A stretch of DNA of 64,000 bases from Diospyros lotus (taxonomy: Eukaryota > Streptophyta > Magnoliopsida > Ericales > Ebenaceae), in assembly GCF_014633365.1 (NCBI RefSeq), contig NC_068351.1, positions 11,972,907 to 12,036,906 of the forward strand. The letters are read 5' to 3'. A program made the translations under genes and the position numbers. The notes below the pieces were generated by a model, which was not told where the DNA came from, ran no database searches, and saw only the letters and a list, made by a program, of their open reading frames with translations. Of the stretch, positions 11,410 through 25,300 are shown in pieces. The stretch's first letter is position 1; every line of letters begins with the position of its first letter.

Positions 11410-14095
11410 TGTAACGCTTCGCTTTTTTTGAGTGTTAAATAATTTAAAAATTTTAAATATATATATTTTTTCATAAACTCAATATAAATTATTTTTCGAC
11501 AATCCCGCTCTACCTTCTCAGTATACTAAAATAAAAATTAATAAGTTAAGACAGATAATCATCACAAATGTGGAGGTTTAAGATCGAAACCTGACGTGGT
11601 ACATACCTAAATTCACTTAATCATAACATAAGAATCTGTACCATCATATTATTAAATACGTAAATACATGGAGACTTATCATCAAGAGATAACAACTGAG
11701 CACCTTAGATACAATCCGACGATTTTTCAAAAATACATTAAATCGTAACAATTATATATGATCTTCAATATAGTATAATCTTCTAATCATGACTAAAAAT
11801 ATATCCTGAATCCTCATGAAAGAGCATATACCGGAACAACTCGTCGAACTCATCGGCCACGTCATCAATCATCCCCTTGCCATAGCTACAAATCTTAACT
11901 GGAACGTTTGAATGTTCCAGGGGCATAACCCAATTAAAAGATGAATCTTCTAGTGAGGGTTTAAAAATATGATACATGAATTCATGATACAATAACATGA
12001 ATAATCATATGCCCTAGTGTAACTTCTCTGGCCCACCACCCCAGCACGGAACCCTAAAAAGAATCCCGACCTACTTTCAGGATAATCATAACGTTGTTCC
12101 ATCATTTGCCTCTGGGGAATTATGGCTACACTATCAGGGCGACATCTCAATCCCATGCACGAAAATCAATATTCCAATAATATCGTGTCATGCAAAAATT
12201 ATAATCCATCGATACAATAATAAATGTATAAATATGATAGGATACTCATATAATACATATAACTTAGCCACATTCATGAATATCATGCTCAACATAGGCA
12301 AAATATAACATGTATAACCTTTTGGGAAAAATCACTCACATTTAGCACGAAGTTCGGAATACCTCAAAAAATGAGTATCGCCTTGATTTGCGTGTCACAC
12401 CTCAAAAGTTGCACAAATCATAAATCCTCGAGCACAACAATCCTATAAAACATATTTATTCACGGAATATATCAATACTCAAATTTCTTCACATTTTCCT
12501 TCATTTTCTCTTATTTCCCTTCTAAAATTCTAAATAAATATTTCGAGACTATTTTCTCCAATCTTTTTCCACGACAATTCATTATAGTCTAAGATCTTCA
12601 AAGGAAAATTCCATAACTTACCTTCAAGCTTCGTTTGCATGCAAAACGAGACTGGTCATTACAAAAACCAAGAAACTAGGAAGGCGAATACCAAAACTTT
12701 TTGCACAACCTTCAAGATCCTATTTTTCTAGAATTTTATAGAAATTTTTCACATTTTTCCAAGCACACACGCCCCCTCACGCACTAGCGTGTGGGCTGCG
12801 CGTGGTGACCAGCGCGTGTGGCCCACGCGTCGGTCATCTTCCCCGACGACGACACACCAGGAAGCTTAGATTCTAATGTCATCTTCTTCTCCTTCCTCAG
12901 TCGATCAATATGGCATGATTTTTAGGTTGAAATGACCATCGGAAGTGCCCCAAACAGAGGCTCAAAGCCTCGACCAGCTATCCGCCTCCCTCTTTCCGGC
13001 AACCTTCGAACACTCTTCAAACCTTAATGAAAATGCCTAAAAATTTTCAAATTTCATCCTCATGGGAAACAAAAGCCCTATGGTTTGGTCTCTCAATTTG
13101 TTCAAATATTGGAGCAATTTGAAGCTCCAACTCTTTGAATTTTTGGCCACTCAAGTTCTCTTTTATTCACAAAATTAAACCCCTAAATGACGGATCTCGA
13201 GCGACCCAAGGCCTCTGATGTCTCCTCTTGCCCTAAATGAGTCCAAAACCCACCAAGTTGCCCCAAAGATCGATATATAATGGGTAATTTTCTGGTTACT
13301 TTCAACCGAAAGTTTGGCCGTTTTCGACCAAGCCAAGGCTGATTGTCAGTCAAGATCGACCCTAGGGCCTTGTCCCAAGGTCTCTTACCACTTTCTCGAG
13401 CCTCCCATGACCGAATTTGAAGATGGGATGGAGCTTGGTCGGCCATGGCTTCCAAGCTTTTTTAAAAATTATACTTTCATCTCATCTCATTCTTAAATTA
13501 CATTTTGGCTCTTTTCACAAGGCCCTTGGGTTTTCCAACATTACTGTTGAGATCCTTATGTTCTAAATTTCTCGTTTAACCCCCGAGATTATAGGAAATA
13601 CATCATTTCGACCTCTCTCGGATAATTTCAAAAATTACGCTTTGGCCTGCACTTATGCTTTGCTTGCAAAACCTCCTTGTTTCACCTAGAAACCACTTAA
13701 TGGTTGTTTATCAGGTCCAATTTGACTCTTTTAAGGATTTTGTTAACTTTTTAGAAGTCCCTTGGGACAATTCAGTTTTTCAGTCCAATCCAAAATTGTA
13801 CCGAAAATCGTCTCTGATCCAATTTCTCTCGATGCTAAAAATTATTTCTTGAGATGTTCGTCAATGCTGTATCATTTTCCTTAGATATCTCGGCTACAAG
13901 ACACTCCCTACAGTCGATTCGATCAATTTTTTAAACTATTTAGAAATAAAATATTTATTCTCAAATAATCTCAATTTCTTGAGTATTAAAACAATTAGCT
14001 CAATGACCCACAAGTCCCAAGATAGAGGTACGGCCCAATCGCATTAACATCCAAACCTCGTATTTTTAAGACCAAAAAATCATGCCGTCATAGCA
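11410..14095 (-). mobile_element. LTR-like block, possible second gypsy LTR in minus orientation
   Basis: The plus-strand left end reads TGTAACGCTTCGC (11410) and the right end reads CATGCCGTCATAGCA (14095). Both are compatible with a long gypsy LTR read on the minus strand, TG..CA. Length is 2.7 kb, similar to the other long LTR once its MITE is removed. It also holds a GC-rich CGCG-containing island (12768-12828), like the one at 8145-8230. Flanking pentamers (ATAAT and TAAAA) do not match, so the borders and the identity are uncertain. Confidence 0.4.
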
Positions 14096-14790
14096 TAAAA
14101 AAAAAAAGATGCAGGGTCCCTCAACACACTCAAATAAATCTATATAAACAATTTGATAAAAAACAAAAACAAAAACGATGTCTCCTCTTGCACTTTTTTT
14201 TCCTTTTGTTTTTCTCCTATTTTGTTACCTAACTAGAGCATTGGAAGGCTTTTTTAAGAACGCTACTGAGTAGCTCTAATTTTACTTTACAAGTTCACTC
14301 TTTTATCATATTCAACTAAAAGAGTTATAATTAAGTGTCAAATAAATTATTTGATTAAATTTATGATTGGTTCAAAATCTTAGGGCATCAATATGTTTAA
14401 TAGAAGTTAGCATCCCCATTGGTATAATTTTTTTTTTTTGGTTTATCGCGTGCCCTCTAGAAGATTTCAATATGGTAATTTAAAATTTAAGAAATAAAAA
14501 GAATTAATGAAATAAGACAAAGAAGGGGCGTTTCATCGTTGACACCGTTTGAATAATAATAATACAAAAGGAGAAGGAAGAAAGAAAGAAAGAGAGGGGA
14601 AAAGGGGACACAACGACGGTGTGTTAGCTGTTGGATTGGATTCCGCGTCTGAAACTTCAACGCGGAATTCCAATTCTTCCGATTCCATATAGTCGACGCC
14701 ATCCAATCCCAATTCCTGCTCTCAAATCGTTTGACCGATATCTTTTTTGTAGAATTCCCAGATCGGAGATTGTTCGGAGCGAATCGGATT
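14096..14790. other. Promoter region and 5' leader of the SAP gene
   Basis: This stretch lies between the LTR-like block and the SAP start codon. A purine-rich segment (about 14570-14605) and a less AT-rich leader (about 14620-14793) precede the ATG. I see no clear TATA box. Confidence 0.4.
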
Positions 14791-14793
14791 CCG

Positions 14794-17700
14794 ATGGGAA
14801 CGCCGGCTTTCCCAAATCTGGGGAAGCACTGCACCGTCGAAGACTGCAAGCAGATTGATTTCTTGCCCTTCACCTGCGATGCCTGCCATAAGGTCTCCCT
14901 CCCTCCCTCTGTCTAAAACTTTGTGTTTCTTTCTCTCAAATTCTTCATCTCCAATAGATTTAGCAAGAAATGTATATACGCATGTATGCATTTATGTATT
15001 TCGTTATTTGGGTTTAGGTTTCTCCTTAACCTGTTCTTGTCTGGAAGTCTTTGTTGATGGATCACTAAAGCTAATGGCTTAGCTTCCTTAATTGGTTGTC
15101 AGTTGTATGTTTGCTTGATTGTTTTAAACATTTTCCTGGTCATCATCCCGTTGAATTCAGTCTTCTTCCCATCCGCCTTCTAACCTGCTTATAGACTTTT
15201 GTTCCCTTGGTAGACTGGAATATAGGAAGACGTTATGTACATGTATATGCCCTACCCCAAATAGTGGGAGAGTAGACTATACCATTGGTAAATTGTATGA
15301 AGTTGCCACTACTGCATACTTGCTCGGTTGGTACTTGTACCTGAAGATTCTGAGTCTACGAGCTTATCTATCAGGTCTGGGACTTGACATTTCGTTTTTT
15401 TTTTTTTCTCTCTTCCTTTTCATGTCCGTTGTCAAAATTCTCGTTTGAGATATACTGTTTGATGCAAGTGGAACAACGGTATATTCACCCTACTTTGAAA
15501 TAGCTAACTTAATTTTTACTTTGGCTCCCAAAATTTCTAGCTATATATATTTCCTCTGCAATTTGTTGCCCAATAGTCTTTCCTTCTCTTTGGTGTCGTC
15601 AGCCATGCAACGTTCATTGAGTATGCACAAATGGGTAATTTATTTTCATGCCCTATAACATTGCCACATACTTGGTGTTATATATGATAATAAAGAATCA
15701 TCATTATCATAAGCCTTAATCACACTAGGCTACATAAATTCTAGCTGTCCAAATCATCTCTTTTTATCTAGAATCCATGTTAAAAAGATTTTACGGTTTT
15801 TATGTTAGTTGTCAACAAGCTAATGCGAATCTCTTCCTTTATTTGGGCTTTGGACCTCTTATGATAAAGAGATTCCTTCAACACTATAAATGCTGGAGAT
15901 AATACTGAATTCTTAGGGGGAGATAATTAAGAATGAGATAAAATAATTGCTAATAAGGCTCCTACTAAGGTTTGGTTATGAGTCAGTGAATCCTTAATGA
16001 TAAAGGCCTCCTTGGAGTGCACTTCTGGCTCTTGAATTTTATTGGTCATTTCCAATGATAAACGCAATATATTGACAAGGGAATTATATGTATGGGAAAG
16101 AATAAAGTTTCCTCCATGAGGATTGAAGAAGAACCAGTTAGAGGGAAAAAAAAAAGAAAAAGAAAAAAGAGTTAAAGCTTGAATAATAGTAAATCTTCAT
16201 TCCTGTCATCAGGAGGCAGTTTGTGGTTCCTTCTTCGAGCATTTGATTTTAAACTGGTACTTTTATGATGGTTTTTTTCTTTTCCTTTTTTTTTTTTTTT
16301 GGGGGGGGGGTGTTTCTCTATATGAGCAGTGTTTAGAAAAGTGTGCTTTAATGCTTGGGGCTTTTTTTGCGCAACACTCAGCAACTTTAGCTCCGAAGTG
16401 ATTAAAATGCACTTCAAAACTATACTTGGGTTTTTTTATCAAACAATATGAATGGTTGGGTTTGTTTAAATTTTTGTGATATTGTGGCTGCTTGTATGGA
16501 CTCCTTACCCAAAACAAGTATTATCAGATCTTATAAAGGATCTAAATAAAATCATTTTTACTTTCGTTTAAAAAAAATAATAAAGACTCGACTGTATTTA
16601 CCAAGTAAAAAATATTGAAGGAAACATGTAATTAGATATAAATTGGATGTTGCTAATTTATTCCTAATTGTTATAAAGTAGGGATTGATGATTGATTTCA
16701 GATTGCTGTAAATTAGGGATTGATGATTAATTTCATGTTGCTATAAGTTAGGGATTAATGATTGATTGCAAATTAGAGATTGATTGATTAGAGATTGTTG
16801 TAAATAAAGGATTGATTAATTGGGGATTTTGCAAATTAGGGATGATTTTTTTTCTTATTCTTCTATCCTATCCTCTATATAAATCGTGTTTATGAAATAG
16901 AATGAGTTTTTTTTGCCAAACTTTTACAAAAAACCAAAGAAGACTCAACAAAATAAAAAATTAAAAAAGAAGTCTTAGGGTATTTAGATCCTTTCAACCG
17001 AGAGTTCAAATCAGTTTGTCTTCCAAGTTCCATCAAGACCAGAAACTGACCAGATTGTATCCCTTTATATGTCCTCTGTGTGTTATGTTATAATTGTATG
17101 AACTTATAAACTAGTATAAAATATAAATGAAAAATGGTATCTCATCCTTTGTTAAATTTGCAAGTTTCATTCTTATTTAGTTTTTTTTAGTGATTGTTTT
17201 TTTTAATAGTTTATATTTTTTATGCTTATAAAAGTTTATACTCTTTATTTTATTTATATACGCTTCACTTTGCTTAAGAGTATCCTTTGCTTTGCACTTG
17301 AGCTTTGTAGGCCTTCTGCGTGTAAGTGGGCTTAGTGCTTTTCAAAACACTCACAAGAAGGCGTAAATTTTTCCTAGTACAAACATTTCACTTTGACAAG
17401 CTTGCAGTTAAGATCTTGCTTGAAAGTAAATTATGGCTGATGGTACTGGTGTTAAATGCACTTTGATTCACATAGTTTCTGTTACACATGCAAATGATGA
17501 TGCCAAACTGAAGGTCCTAGAGCTGTGAAGCTTCTTTTCTCTATGCAGTCTCTTCATTAAGCTTAACTGACGTCTAGTTTTATTTAGAACAGGAAAGAAA
17601 GAGAGCTGATAAAAGGACCGATGATGAGTTTTCACTGGATTCTCTTTTTTATATGACAGATTATCTAGCGATCAATTTTCGTTGCCTTTATTTGTATACC

Positions 17701-18785
17701 ATTTGTCAGTCTCCCCTCCCTCTCTTCATGGGAGGCTGAAAATTGCAATTTTCTAGTGAGTAGTTTTTGATACTTTGCCAACTTTGGTCTTAAGTATAAG
17801 CTATAGCTTGTGTGCCATTTGAGGACTTCGCTTTTTCACTGTTCTTATAGAAGATATATGTTTTTCCATTAGTGCATGGTTGTCAACCTCCCATAGATCT
17901 TGACTCATCCTTGCTTTGTCTTTTACCTTGTCACCTACAAATTTTTTCATTGTTTTTCTTTTGGTACTCTATTCAAGTAAGGCATATGTCCAATCCTTGC
18001 AGGTGTTCTGTTTAGAGCATAGAAGCTACAATAAACACCAATGTCCAAACGGCAACAAACATGATGTAACTGTTGTTATTTGTCCACTCTGTGCAAAAGG
18101 AGTTCGCCTGATTCCTGATCAAGACCCAAACATTACTTGGGAGTCTCATGTCAATACTGATTGTGACCCATCAAATTATGAAAAAGCTACCAAGAAGCAA
18201 AAATGCCCCGTCCGTGGATGCAGAGAGGTCCTAACATTCTCAAACACAGTCAAGTGCCGGGATTGCACTGTAGATCATTGCCTGAAGCATCGGTTAGGCC
18301 CTGACCATAATTGTCCTGGACCCAAGAAACCAGAGTCAGGTTTCCAGTTTATGAGTTATTTAAACAGGAGTAGAAAAGAAGAGCCAAAATCCAGCAGGAT
18401 TGCAGCCACATCTTCATCCAAGTGGTCTACAAGCCTCCTAAATGCGGCCTCAAGCTTCCGAGCCACAGCCGAAGCTGGAATAGCAAAATTGAGTAATGAA
18501 TTCAACCAAAAGTTGCAGACGGGGAAGGATGGAGCGGCGCGGAGCAGCAGCAGTAGCTGGAACACTCCAGGTCAGGTAGAGCAGTGTCCACAGTGCAAGG
18601 CAACATTTTCTTCTGTCATAACCCTGGTGGAACACGTGGAGAAAGTTCATGAAAGGAGTGGCAGTCGAACTGGTTTTGAGAAGGCAACGATCGATGCATG
18701 TCCCAAGTGTAGCAGAGGTTTTGTTGACCCTGTGTCACTTGTCGAGCATATTGAGAGGGAACATGGGGGCACTTCGAAAGCTTAG
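14794..18785 (+). CDS. SAP11: AN1/C2H2 zinc-finger stress-associated protein (SAP11/SAP16 type), two exons
   Basis: Exon 1 is 14794-14892 (33 codons) and exon 2 is 18003-18785 (260 codons plus TAG), giving 293 residues, close to plant SAP11/SAP16 proteins. The first AN1 finger spans C13, C18, C28, C31, C36, H39, H45 and C47. The intron splits it between K33 and V34. A CxxC..H..C cluster uses C60, C63, H82 and C87. The second AN1 finger spans C101, C106, C118, C121, C126, H129, H135 and C137. Two C2H2 fingers close the protein: C228/C231/H244/H249 and C266/C269/H282/H287. All zinc ligands are intact. The AN1 plus C2H2 layout defines this SAP subgroup, linked in the family to abiotic-stress responses and thought to act in ubiquitin-related or regulatory contacts; the exact partner is not known from sequence. 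The 5' leader frame upstream of 18003 is intronic. The symbol is by family; orthology to one Arabidopsis member was not tested. Confidence 0.95.
14893..18002 (+). other. SAP intron (3.1 kb)
   Basis: The borders are AAG|GTCTCC and CTTGCAG|GTG. The intron contains poly(T)-poly(G) at 16286-16310. A degenerate repeat of GGGATTGATGATT-like units (about 16670-16850) is followed by TCCTCTATATAAATCG, which may be part of an old LTR. No gene is seen. Confidence 0.75.
16670..16850 (+). repeat. Degenerate GGGATTGATGATTGATT repeats
   Basis: Five or six imperfect units of TTAGGGATTGATGATTGAT, separated by TGCTGTAAA-like spacers, lie within the SAP intron. The downstream TATATAAAT suggests an LTR promoter, but LTR ends were not identified. 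Confidence 0.6.
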
Positions 18786-21580
18786 AAGCAGCACAGCCAG
18801 TAAAAGAAAAGACTTTGAACTGCACATTTTCCCTAAGGACGGTTACAGTTCCGGAAAAGATCAATTTATAATTTTGGTTCTGTTGTGGCTTCCATTGCTT
18901 CAAAGCTTACTCAAACGGTAAATGTCTTGCCAAAATTGTTGATTTTCAGTATTGCTTTGATTGTAGTGAACATCCGAGGGATCATGGCACATGATTTTGT
19001 GTTAAGAGTGGAATAGTGATGTTTAAATGGGTTGGTCCACCATGAAATATCCCATCCTGGCCAAATATGAAATATCCACACTGTGGGATGATCCTGATCC
19101 TCACCCTGGTCCTGCTACGTTACCAAATTGTATTTCTAAACATATTCCATTGTAAACTATATTTAGTTGGCACTAGAAAACACATTCCATCGCCATGACT
19201 CGATTATTGTGTTCTCATTTTGTGAAATTTTTAAAGGTGTATTCTATTCTTTTCTTTTTTGAGATAGAAAAACAATTAAATAACTCCTGCCCCATAAGTT
19301 GCTTAATCATGTATGTGATGGAAAGCTGCAGCCAATACCATCATAACGATGGAGGAGTTATTATTGCACTTGAATGCTTATGCCATTGCCATGCTTGCCG
19401 GCTCAGCATGCCTTCTGCCACCTTTGTATTTATTTCGCATTCTTTTTTCATTCTTTGTTTCTCAGAATGAAGTGCTTTCATTTTTTACTAAAAGAATGAA
19501 AAATAAACTTTATGTTTATAATGTTGTCATTCGATAACTTATTTATATTAGTAAAAGTATCGGTCCCACAAAAGGTAACTAGTTGGTCATTGAAGAATTT
19601 AGAGACTAAGTCAGTAAGAATATTTTGCTAAAAATTAAATTGATGAAAAGGATTATTAATGAGTGAAGGGGAAATGAGAATATGAGCAATTCAAAACACA
19701 AAATTTAAATAAAAAGGCCATTGTTGTTTGAGTCCAAAATTCCAAACAAATATTTATATATAGAGAGAGAGAGAGAAAGAGAGAGAAGGTGATATTTATA
19801 GGATTAAAGCCTTAAAGGTGTTGTTAATATTCTTGAGATTTAATGTTATATTGTGATTTTTCTCTTGTTATTAGTTAATTATCATTAAATATTAAAAATT
19901 AATTAAAATACCCTTATGTTTAAAGATAATTTTTTTTTCTTTTTTATTTCTCTATTTTCTTAAGTCTTTCCTCTATTTATCTGTCTCCCTTTCTCTTGAC
20001 TAGGGGTAGTAACGATAATAACAACAGTCATTTATCTTTTTTTAAGACTTTAATTATATTGTCAATCATTTTAGGTTTTAAATTTTAAATTTGAAACTAT
20101 TTTTTTATATTTGGATGATCATTACAAATATGAAATAATCTAAATGACAAGGCAATTTGGCAGAGATAGCAACATAAGTAAATCTTTATCTCTCTCCATG
20201 TCTTTATTCCCCTCTTATGAAATGGATTTGGATTCATCATCCTTCTAAATCTAGACAATCATTTCAAATTAGAATAGTGGGATAAGGACGATTGTTCACC
20301 ACTAATAGTGGTGAACAATAAATCAATTTCTCTTTTTGTGATAAATTTAGACTAATTTGGGATCATCATTTCTTTGTGTCCTTCATTGGTGATGAACCCA
20401 AATGATTGGGTTTAATCTAAATGAAAATAGATAATTTGGGTTCATTACAAAAAAATTAAAGTAATTTAAATTAAACATATCTTTCTCATTTGTCATGAAT
20501 TTAGATTTCAGTGAATGATTGAAATTATTTAAATTCATATGCGGTAAAACTAAATGATGGATCCATTCTCAATAGACGCATATATAGTAAACTAGTTTAA
20601 GTTCCAAATTTATTGTTTTCTTTTTAAAGGGTTGTTGGTAGCCATTAATTGATTTTATTTTATTTTTTGATAAATCAAATTAGAGAAATATGAGAGAGAT
20701 GAAAGGTAAAATAATTATTTAATCTTTTTTTTAATAATAAAAAATAGTTATTGCTACTTCTCAAATGTAAAAAATGATTCTTATAATTTTGCAAAACCTC
20801 ATAGTATTTTTTGTTTTTGTAATTTACCCTTAATATATTAATAGAAATTTAAACATTTTTTTTAGAAACAGGGCCAATTTAGTAATTTAATCGTCTGCCA
20901 CCATCCCATCCGCTGTTACTTGCGAACATGTTCAATCATTTATTGCAAGCGTCCGGCCGGCCAAGCTCATTATAAGAATACTCATATGTATACACACACA
21001 TATATATGTATATGAGATTAAAAATAAAGTTCCTCAAAAAATGAGAGAATTAACTTCAACTAAGAAAGTAAATAAAAAATAAAACAGCTTAGTCAAGGAA
21101 AAATAAATAAATTTTATATTTAATAAAAAACATAAATTTATAATTGTATATATTTTAAGAGTTTTAATTTTTTAAATAATATTATTTAATTTATACTAAA
21201 CAACATTTACGTAGTAATTCAAATATAATGATATTAGATTTATCCTATCAAATTGTTGTGTTGAAAGAATTAAATGAATGAATTCATATAATTATTATAT
21301 TTGAATTACGTTATCAGTATTATTTAATATAAATAAATAAATAATTTATCATAAAATATTTAAATGTTTTATGTTCAAATGGGTGAAGCACCTAATGGCT
21401 TTTTGTTATACACATAATTATAAATTATAATTAAAATTATTAGTCACCTTTTATCTAATCTCATAAATAAAAAACGAAATTAAGTATTATTTAAAAACAC
21501 ACAACGTTGTAAGTTGTAACATCTAAGTATTGTTAATAAATAAATAAAAGTATTTGGATTTAAAAAATATTTTGTAAATA
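18786..21580. other. SAP 3' region and intergenic DNA
   Basis: About the first 300 bases probably form the SAP 3' UTR. The rest is AT-rich, with a GA-rich microsatellite (about 19760-19790) and TA/CA repeats near 20990-21015. No protein motif is seen in the short frames. Confidence 0.55.
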
Positions 21581-22352
21581 TGGAGAGTGATGGTTGCATG
21601 TGTGTGTAGAGAGAGAGAGGGAGAGAGAGAAAGTATAGTTGAGAGAGATAAACAAGGGAAGGTAGTTATATTGAGGGGGTGGGAGAGAGAGAGATTAAAG
21701 TTGGAGGAAAGCTGGAGTTTCGGGCACAAGGTTGAAACCCTTTGGCGGACTGCCAGCCTCGGCCTGCGGTAACAGGCGTCCATCCGAGGAGGTAATTTGC
21801 ATCCCTTTCCGCTCCCAATTTCATTCCCATTGTGCAATCCACACGGATTTCGATGCATGCATATGTTGTGATGTTCATTTCGCCATGTTCCATCTCAAAG
21901 ACTTTCACAAATTGTAGCCTAATTGCATTCCCTCTGCAATCTAATGCGTCTACGCACAGATGTCAATTCTTGTGTTGTGATATTCGTATCACCAAGTTCA
22001 GTCCATTGTTCCCAAAAACTTGCTTAAATTATATCCCAATTTCATCGTTCTGCACTCTAATATGTCTTCGCACACATGTCGATCCATATGTTTCGATATT
22101 CGCATCACCAAGTTCAGGAAAACTTTCATGAATTCTGGCCTTCATTTCTGTTTTACGCTTTCCGGAAACGGAATTTCCAATTTTTTAATGTTTGAGCCTG
22201 GAATTGTTTATTTGCAGGCCGGTCCTGGGATAACCTTTTTGTTATTGAGAGCTTTTCTTTCCCTTCTAATTTGGGTTGTCCAAATTTTGAGTGGAAGGGA
22301 AAGAAAGCAAGTTTTGAAGGAAAAATAAAAATTATAGTGATTGGGATCAGAA
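21581..22352 (+). promoter_or_regulatory. Putative 5' UTR of the EFR3-like gene with a leader intron
   Basis: A (GA)-rich tract (about 21607-21695) precedes a candidate donor GAG|GTAATT near 21791. A candidate acceptor TTTGCAG is near 22212-22218, after which the leader runs to the ATG at 22353. Leader introns are common in plant genes of this kind. Splicing here is inferred, not shown. Confidence 0.45.
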
Positions 22353-25300
22353 ATGAGTGTTGTTTCCGGAGTGATTTCAAGGCAAGTTTTGCCGGTATGT
22401 GGTAATCTTTGCTTCTTCTGCCCAGCAATGCGGGCAAGGTCTAGGCAGCCTGTGAAGAGGTACAAAAAGTTGATTTCCGAAATTTTTCAGGTTAGTTCTG
22501 TGTTATTACTTTATGATGTTCTTGATGGTGTTGGTAGACCAATTTACCTTATGTTCTTTGCTTGACCATGGATAGTAGCGACTCTATTGATAAATGTCCT
22601 TGAAAATCATCAAGATTCACCAATTTGATCTTATATAACAATTCATATATGCTTCTTGTTTGAACTGATCATATACTTCCTTCTCATAACATATTAAATA
22701 AATCGGAAATCTTGTTCTTACTTTGTGGAAGTTGAGTCACAACAACAAAATTAGAAGCCTGTCTTCCACTAGGTGGAATCAGTTGATGAATTCTAGCTCT
22801 CCAATCATCTATAACACCATTAATCCCACATCATAAAACTTTAGTCATAATTTGTCATTATTTTTTCCTTGAGTTTTAATTATTAGAAAGGAACTGAGAT
22901 GATGAGATTGCTCTATGGAGCTGTGACAAGAAGCGACCTTATTGTTACATGGCAAGATTGCACACATTTGAGTGTTTGCAGAACTTGCAATGGAACGAGC
23001 CTCATTTGTTTCTGAATAAAGAAAGAATGAAAGAAAGAAAACAAGAAAAAGAAGATCACCAGCTACCAGAAATAAATAAGGAAGAAAAGAATAAGAAGAT
23101 TTGAAGTGCTGAAGTTGAAGAAGAATATGATGAGCAGAGGGTACTTCTGTTGAAGTAACAAAAGCCAAAATGAAACACGAGACCATCTGGGTGCTATCAG
23201 TTGTGAAGAAATGAAACACGAGGGAGAGTTTGGCAAAATTGAATTGGCACTGAGACTATCTTGGTCCTGTTGATCGGAGAGTTGTTGGGTGGAGAGAGCT
23301 GTTGGTTCAATAGTTGAGAGTAGAGCTGTTGGTGGTGGAGAGGAAGATTGAATGCAAGAAGAGAGAGTTGGACAAGGCTTCCAGTTGGAGGGGATATAGG
23401 TTGGAGAGGACCACGGGCAAAGAAGAGGAGAGCAGAGCTTGAGGTTGGTGATGGAGGGAAAGACTGGAACAGTGAACACAGATCTAAGGAAAAGCAGTTG
23501 AGACTTGGTTATCTCTCACACTGAAACCTTTTTGGTGTTTCCGTGTTTCGCTAATTTTTTTATGTACTTTGTATTCTTTTTTTTTAATGAAAACACACAA
23601 TCAAATGATATTTTTTTTAATTCAAAATTTTAAAAGAAAACAGAAAACTGAAAGCAATAGCAAAATGAAATTGGGTCTAAACAAGCTTGGTCAACTTGCA
23701 GATTAAGGTATCTGTTCAGCATTTTATTTTATTTGGATTTACTGTTGAAATGGAAAATGTTGTATAAATAAGGTTCTGCTATGCCTATTCAACATCATTA
23801 TTTCATTTGGCTCTACTGTTTGAAATGAAAAATCCTTTTTTGTTGTATAAACAAGGTTCTGACATATTATGGTTGCAACTGATTTGAATGTCTAAGAAAT
23901 TGTCTTCTACTGAATAAGAACAACACCATGACAACATGTTGCAATTTCTTTGATATTTTGTAGGAAGCAGAACCCAACGACCGAAAGATCGGAAAACTCT
24001 GTGAATATGCTGCCAAAAATCCTTTGCGCATACCGAAGGTACTATATGGTCAACATGTAGTACAGAGATACTGGGGTTTGTGCCAGTCATGCAGCATTGT
24101 TGATTTTTTATGGGAAACTTATGGTGTCATTTAAATACATGTGCAACTACTTACTTACATATGTGGTTGTTGGGACACTTTGACATATTGATAGGTCAAG
24201 ACAGTTTGGATTGTTGTAGAGTGAAAGAAGTCCTACTAAGCTAAAGAAGCAGATGAAGCATCAGATAACTGCCCTTGGAACATATTCATGTCTTTATGCA
24301 ACTTCTGTTTGTAATGATTTTTCCTGCTTCATTTGTTCCAATGATGCAGGATCATATTCTTTATTTATTAGTGTTTTTATTTTATTTTTATTTGTTTCAT
24401 TATGATTAGTATTTAAGTTATTAAGTTTTGGAAACTTTTTAAGTATATTAGCTTTAATAAGGAGTCATGTGGCAAGTATATGATTTTTAAAATAGATGAA
24501 CGGCTAATACTAGAAGGATTTTTCTGCGATCAACAGCTAGGATTTACTTATTGCCGTAACCCTAGTATAAATAATAGCCTTTTAAGACACTTTGTATGCG
24601 ACAGTTTCATTCTAATTTAATTTTTTCTTAAACACTAATTTTTGTATCTTCATTCTAGATTTGATCTTATACTGTTTTAGCCCAATTTTTGCACTTGTTT
24701 TTGCTGATTCTTCCTCTCAGACTACATTAAAGTGGTATCAGAGCGGATGATCTTATAGTTGTGTAGAGTTTTCACTTTTAGAGCCATGGTTGGACGTGCT
24801 AAAAGATGTGGAAGAGGCAATCAAGTCCAAGAAACTGAGTTGGCTCTGATGCGGTGTATGACTGGAGATTTGTCACGAGCTGTGCATGCTTTGCTGCTGA
24901 AAAATCTGATATACAGAATTGAGAGAAAACAGAAGAGGGAAAAGAGAAATTGGAGGGAAAGAACAAAATGAAATCACTATTAGGCTAGGGTTACAGGTAC
25001 TTATAATAGAACATTATAACTGCTATGTACAAGCTACCTATGCTAGGTACAAGGTACAACTAGTTTATACAATACATCTAATACAAGCTAATCTGAATTC
25101 TTAACACTCCTTTTCAAGCAGGCACACACGTATCATATGTGCCTAGCTTGGAACAAATATATTCAATCCTTGGACCTCAACCCTGTAGAGCCTTTGTAAA
25201 CAGGTCATCCAGCTAATCCATAGTCCCAACAAATGCTATAGAAATCTCACAAGAAACCAGTTTTTCTCGCACAAAGTGACAGTCTACTTCAATATGCTTG

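Noticed and set aside
17916..18002. Hydrophobic N-terminal extension of SAP exon 2 that looks like a signal peptide
   Set aside because: The true N-terminal part of the AN1 finger is encoded by exon 1, and the acceptor at 18001-18002 restores all zinc ligands; the extension is intronic.
22845..23479. Minus-strand frames in EFR3-like intron 1
   Set aside because: No recognisable domain, and they overlap each other in different frames; likely chance.
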